Of a stretch of 16,918 bases of DNA, positions 14,207 through 16,918 are shown one piece after another. The notes under the pieces are model-generated. The model was not told the DNA's origin and did no database searches. It was given only the letters and a program-made list of their open reading frames with translations. Position numbers and translations under genes: made by a program. This DNA comes from Anaerolineales bacterium. GTDB taxonomy: Bacteria; Chloroflexota; Anaerolineae; Anaerolineales; DRMV01. Position 1 is the stretch's first letter, and each line of letters begins with the position of its first letter. Location: assembly GCA_015484985.1 (NCBI GenBank), contig WFUL01000209.1, forward strand, positions 1-16,918, given 5' to 3'.

Positions 14207-14676
14207 GCCCCGTTCCCTCCCCGTCTGTCACCTCGTCGGGTCCATCGGTGCCACGGCCAGGCCGCGACGTAGCCTATCACCATCATACCCAAGCCGATGA
14301 GCATGCCCGTATACTGCCAGGGACCGAAATAGGCCTCGTACGGATTGGGATGGGACCCCAGGCCCAAGATGTCCGCCAACGCCGCGATGACCACCAGGAT
14401 GTATCCAGTCACCGCGATGCGCATCCCCAAATCCGCCCGGACCGGAAGCTCGCCGTTGGTCTCCCACGCGGCCAGCAAACGCAAATAGAGGCCGAAGGCC
14501 ATGAAGCCCAACCCCACCAGGAAGGTGAGCAACTGCAAGAACCCCACCGTCGTCGGCGCCAAACTCAACGCGAACCATTCGGGCTTGGCACCCAACAAGG
14601 CCAGCAAGAACCCAAAGGCCAGGAGAAACAGCCCGACTTGCCGACGAACCTGTTGACGTGTGACCTCCTGAGGCAT
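14203..14676 (-). CDS. Small four-helix membrane protein of unknown function
   Basis: I do not recognise this family. The product has 157 residues with four hydrophobic segments: about 13-30, 43-70, 85-105 and 118-141. The N-terminus (RQQVRRQ) and C-terminus (WTRRGDRRGG) are positively charged, which suggests both ends face the cytoplasm. No catalytic motif or cysteine is visible. The start at 14676 is supported by GAGGT six bases upstream. Its stop overlaps the smpB start, so the two are translationally coupled, a link that says little about function. Confidence 0.75.
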   Translation of the reverse strand: MPQEVTRQQVRRQVGLFLLAFGFLLALLGAKPEWFALSLAPTTVGFLQLLTFLVGLGFMAFGLYLRLLAAWETNGELPVRADLGMRIAVTGYILVVIAALADILGLGSHPNPYEAYFGPWQYTGMLIGLGMMVIGYVAAWPWHRWTRRGDRRGGNGA

Positions 14677-14791
14677 GGGGTGACCTCAAGTTAGAAGTTG
14701 GAAAAACCCTTCGGCACACCCATCATCGTATGGGGATGGGGGCAGCCGCGAACCCTTGGAAACTCGCTTCTCGGCGCCTACAGAAAGGAAA

Positions 14792-14832
14792 TGCGGGCAC
14801 TCCGAGTGAGGGGGGCACCCGGAGCACCCGCA
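14792..14832 (-). terminator. Terminator after sucCD
   Basis: TGCGGGCACTCCG (14792-14804) pairs with CGGAGCACCCGCA (14820-14832), 13 pairs of which two are non-Watson-Crick (G-U on the minus-strand RNA). The minus-strand tail is TTTCCTTTC. It lies about 50 bases after the sucD stop and is the likely end of the sucC-sucD transcript. Confidence 0.75.
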
Positions 14833-14838
14833 CTTCCC

Positions 14839-14864
14839 ATTATACGCAAAATGGGCAAAATGGG
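14839..14864 (-). promoter_or_regulatory. Candidate promoter with tandem 9-base repeats, upstream of the membrane protein-smpB genes
   Basis: On the minus strand, TATAAT (14844-14839) is a perfect -10 box. Directly upstream, the 9-mer CCCATTTTG occurs twice in tandem (14864-14847), where a -35 box would be; no TTGACA-like hexamer is present. The transcript would start near 14832, at the foot of the sucCD terminator hairpin, 156 bases before the ATG at 14676. Repeats in place of a -35 suggest activator control, an inference. Confidence 0.4.
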
Positions 14865-14882
14865 AAGGGAAATCCGCCCCAA

Positions 14883-15752
14883 CTACAGCAATGAAGCCAA
14901 AATCTCGGCGATTTCCTCGGGGTGGCGCGCCACCCGTACATCCGCGGCCTCCAGAGCCCGGATTTTCTCCTCCGCGGTCCCTTCACCACCTTCCACAATG
15001 GCACCCGCGTGCCCCATGCGCTTGCCGGGAGGCGCGGTACGACCCGCGATGTAGGCCACCACGGGCTTGCTCATGTGCCGGGCGATGTACTCCGCGGCCT
15101 TTTGCTCCTCCGTGCCGCCAATCTCCCCGATGAGCACCACCGCCTGGGTGTCCGGGTCTTCCTCGAACATCTGGAGCACCTCAATGAAACCCAGGCCGTG
15201 GACCGGGTCCCCGCCGATACCCACCGTGGTGCTCACGCCGATGCCCCGTTGCTGCATGGCATACATGACCTCATAAGTCAGGGTGCCGGACCGGGAAACC
15301 ACACCCACCGGTCCCGGAATCGCGATGTTCCCGGGGATAATGCCCGCCTTGGTCTGACCGGGGACCAGCACACCCGGACAGTTGGGGCCCACCAACTTCA
15401 CCCCTTTCTCGTCCAAATACGTGACCACCTTCATCATGTCCTGGATGGGAATGCCCTCTGTGATGGCAATGATGAGCCGGATACCGGCATCCGCGGCTTC
15501 CAGCATGGCATCGGCCGCGAAACGGGCCGGCACGAAAATCACGCTCACTTCCGCGCCTGTGGCCCGGACCGCGTCCTGAACCGTATCGAACACAGGAATG
15601 CGGTCCATGACCCACATGCCGCCCTTGCCGGGAGTGACGCCCGCCACCACCTGGGCGCCATACGCCACCATGCGTTCGGCATGGAACCGACCTTCCCGAC
15701 CCGTAATGCCCTGCACCAAAATCCGGGTGTTCTTGTTCATGAGAATCGCCAT
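14883..15752 (-). CDS. sucD: Succinyl-CoA synthetase (ADP/GDP-forming), alpha subunit
   Basis: This subunit works with SucC to convert succinyl-CoA to succinate with substrate-level phosphorylation, in the TCA cycle. The product has 289 residues. The CoA-binding Rossmann domain opens with NKNTRILVQGITGREGRFHA; VGPNCPGVLVPGQTKAGIIP and SRSGTLTYEV follow. The phosphorylated active-site histidine lies in GKRMGHAGAIVEGGEGTAEEK. ATG 15752 has AGGAGG six bases upstream, while the upstream in-frame ATG at 15773 has none. It lies 36 bases after sucC and is followed by the terminator at 14792-14832. A distant relative such as malyl-CoA ligase is possible; the length and motifs favour SucD. Confidence 0.93.
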   Translation of the reverse strand: MAILMNKNTRILVQGITGREGRFHAERMVAYGAQVVAGVTPGKGGMWVMDRIPVFDTVQDAVRATGAEVSVIFVPARFAADAMLEAADAGIRLIIAITEGIPIQDMMKVVTYLDEKGVKLVGPNCPGVLVPGQTKAGIIPGNIAIPGPVGVVSRSGTLTYEVMYAMQQRGIGVSTTVGIGGDPVHGLGFIEVLQMFEEDPDTQAVVLIGEIGGTEEQKAAEYIARHMSKPVVAYIAGRTAPPGKRMGHAGAIVEGGEGTAEEKIRALEAADVRVARHPEEIAEILASLL

Positions 15753-15788
15753 GGTTCGCCTCCTGTTCTCCAACGGCTCTCATCGGGC

Positions 15789-16918
15789 TTACTGGCCGTA
15801 AGCCAGCCGGACCGCCTTTTGCGCGGCTTCCGTGAGGGTGGTTGCGGTCTCCATGGCGGCCTCCTGCAACAGGGCCCGGCCTTCTTCGGCGTTGGTTCCC
15901 ACCAGACGAACCACCATGGGGATGTCCGGTTTGACCTCCTCCATGGCTGCCAGAATGCCCCGGGCCACCTCATCGCAGCGGGTGATGCCGCCGAAGATAT
16001 TGATGAGCACCACCTTGACCTTGGGGTCCGCCAGAATCAAGCGCATAGCGCGGGCCACCTTCTCCGCGTTGGCCCCACCCCCGATGTCCAGGAAGTTCGC
16101 GGGCTCACCGCCGAAGAGTTTGATGATGTCCATCGTGGCCATGGCCAGACCCGCGCCGTTCACCATGCACCCAATGGTGCCGTCCAGTTTGATGTAGGAA
16201 AGACCATACCGACGGGCTTCCACTTCCGTGGGGTCCTCGGCATCCAGGTCCCGGAATTTCTCCAGTTCGGGATGCCGGTACAGGGCGTTGTCGTCCACCA
16301 CGAGTTTGGCGTCCAGGGCCAGCAGGTTCCCCTGCCGGGTGATGACCAGAGGGTTGATTTCCACCAGCGTGGCATCGTATTTCTGATAGACCTGGGATAG
16401 AGCGCGAGCAAAGGCGATGAAGGACGACCAGAACTCCCGGGGCAGCTCGATACCCAGCGCCAGGTCTCGAATTTGATAGGCCTGCAATCCCAGCAGGGGA
16501 TGGATATGGGCCCGCACAATTTTTTCGGGACTCCGTCGGGCCACCTCTTCGATGTCCACACCTCCCTCCGAAGAAGCCATCACCACAGGCCGTTTGGCCG
16601 CCCGGTCGTTGGTGATGCCCAGGTAAATCTCCTGGGCGATGTCCGCCGCTTCTTCCACCAACACTTTGCGTACCGGAAGGCCCTTGATGGTCATGCTCAA
16701 AATGCGCTCCGCCACTTCCCGGGCTTCCTCAGGGGTACGGGCCAGTTTGATTCCACCGGCCTTCCCCCGGCCGCCCACGAGCACCTGGGCTTTGATGGCC
16801 ACCGGCCCTCCCAGCTCCTGGGCAATGCGCGCGGCTTCCTCTGGCGTTTCGGCCACCCATCCCTTGGGAATCGGGATACCGTGGTCGGCGAAAATCTGCT
16901 TGGTCTGATACTCGTGCA
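15789..16918 (-). CDS. sucC: Succinyl-CoA synthetase, beta subunit (5' end outside window)
   Basis: This is the ATP-grasp subunit that binds nucleotide and succinate. The window shows 375 residues beginning HEYQTKQIFADHGIPIPKG; family members start M-x-L-HEYQ, so only about three residues are missing. Visible are the ATP-grasp segments VAIKAQVLVGGRGKAGGIKL and VEINPLVITRQGNLLALDAKLVVDDNAL, the GLSYIKLDGTIGCMVNGAGLAMATMD motif, GGEPANFLDIGGGA, and INIFGGITRCDEVARGI near the C-terminus. It is followed after 36 bases by sucD, the usual sucC-sucD order. Its promoter is beyond the window. Confidence 0.95.
   Translation of the reverse strand, partial: HEYQTKQIFADHGIPIPKGWVAETPEEAARIAQELGGPVAIKAQVLVGGRGKAGGIKLARTPEEAREVAERILSMTIKGLPVRKVLVEEAADIAQEIYLGITNDRAAKRPVVMASSEGGVDIEEVARRSPEKIVRAHIHPLLGLQAYQIRDLALGIELPREFWSSFIAFARALSQVYQKYDATLVEINPLVITRQGNLLALDAKLVVDDNALYRHPELEKFRDLDAEDPTEVEARRYGLSYIKLDGTIGCMVNGAGLAMATMDIIKLFGGEPANFLDIGGGANAEKVARAMRLILADPKVKVVLINIFGGITRCDEVARGILAAMEEVKPDIPMVVRLVGTNAEEGRALLQEAAMETATTLTEAAQKAVRLAYGQ

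Noticed and set aside
1..16918. CRISPR arrays, tRNA or rRNA genes, insertion sequences, prophage genes
   Set aside because: No regularly spaced repeats, no tRNA cloverleaf or rRNA core, and no transposase or integrase frames were found.

Overview
This GC-rich bacterial window is densely packed with housekeeping genes. It carries strong AGGAGG-type ribosome binding sites and several perfect hairpins between genes. No mobile element, CRISPR array, rRNA or tRNA was seen. The gene set includes an AroH-type chorismate mutase, a type I-beta DAHP synthase with a ferredoxin-like N-terminus, a homocysteine S-methyltransferase/MTHFR fusion, a PolX with a PHP domain, and a cystathionine beta-synthase with paired CBS domains. 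Together with the base composition this suggests a Gram-positive-like or deep-branching, possibly thermophilic lineage; Chloroflexota is my best guess. That placement is an inference that no marker gene here proves.

Layout, left to right. (1) The 5' two thirds of a glutamate dehydrogenase lies on the minus strand (1-952, cut by the window edge). It is divergent from a cystathionine beta-synthase (1310-2719, +). The 357-base gap between them holds a promoter for each gene and several hairpins. (2) A near-perfect two-way terminator (2715-2764) separates the synthase from a convergent FetB/UPF0014 membrane protein (2763-3488, -). (3) The minus-strand operon aroH-aroF-tyrA (5849 down to 3540) makes DAHP, turns chorismate into prephenate and oxidises prephenate towards tyrosine. 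Its three genes overlap. Upstream is a complete attenuator: consensus promoter, an 18-residue leader peptide rich in Phe/Tyr/Trp, and an intrinsic terminator with a U-tract. (4) A divergent polX (6128-7864, +) has an intact PHP nuclease domain, but two of its three polymerase aspartates appear to be replaced. (5) On the minus strand follow a homocysteine methyltransferase/MTHFR fusion (9853-7916), a macro-domain protein (10599-10036), uvrA (about 13602-10669), smpB (14206-13751) and a small four-helix membrane protein (14676-14203). (6) sucD and sucC (succinyl-CoA synthetase) close the window on the minus strand; sucC lacks only about its first three residues.

The most notable element is the aromatic leader peptide and attenuator at 5889-6084. 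It implies ribosome-mediated transcription attenuation of the aro operon by charged aromatic tRNAs. The second is the apparently polymerase-dead PolX. The rest of the window is ordinary central metabolism, DNA repair and ribosome rescue, with compact regulatory hairpins at gene borders.
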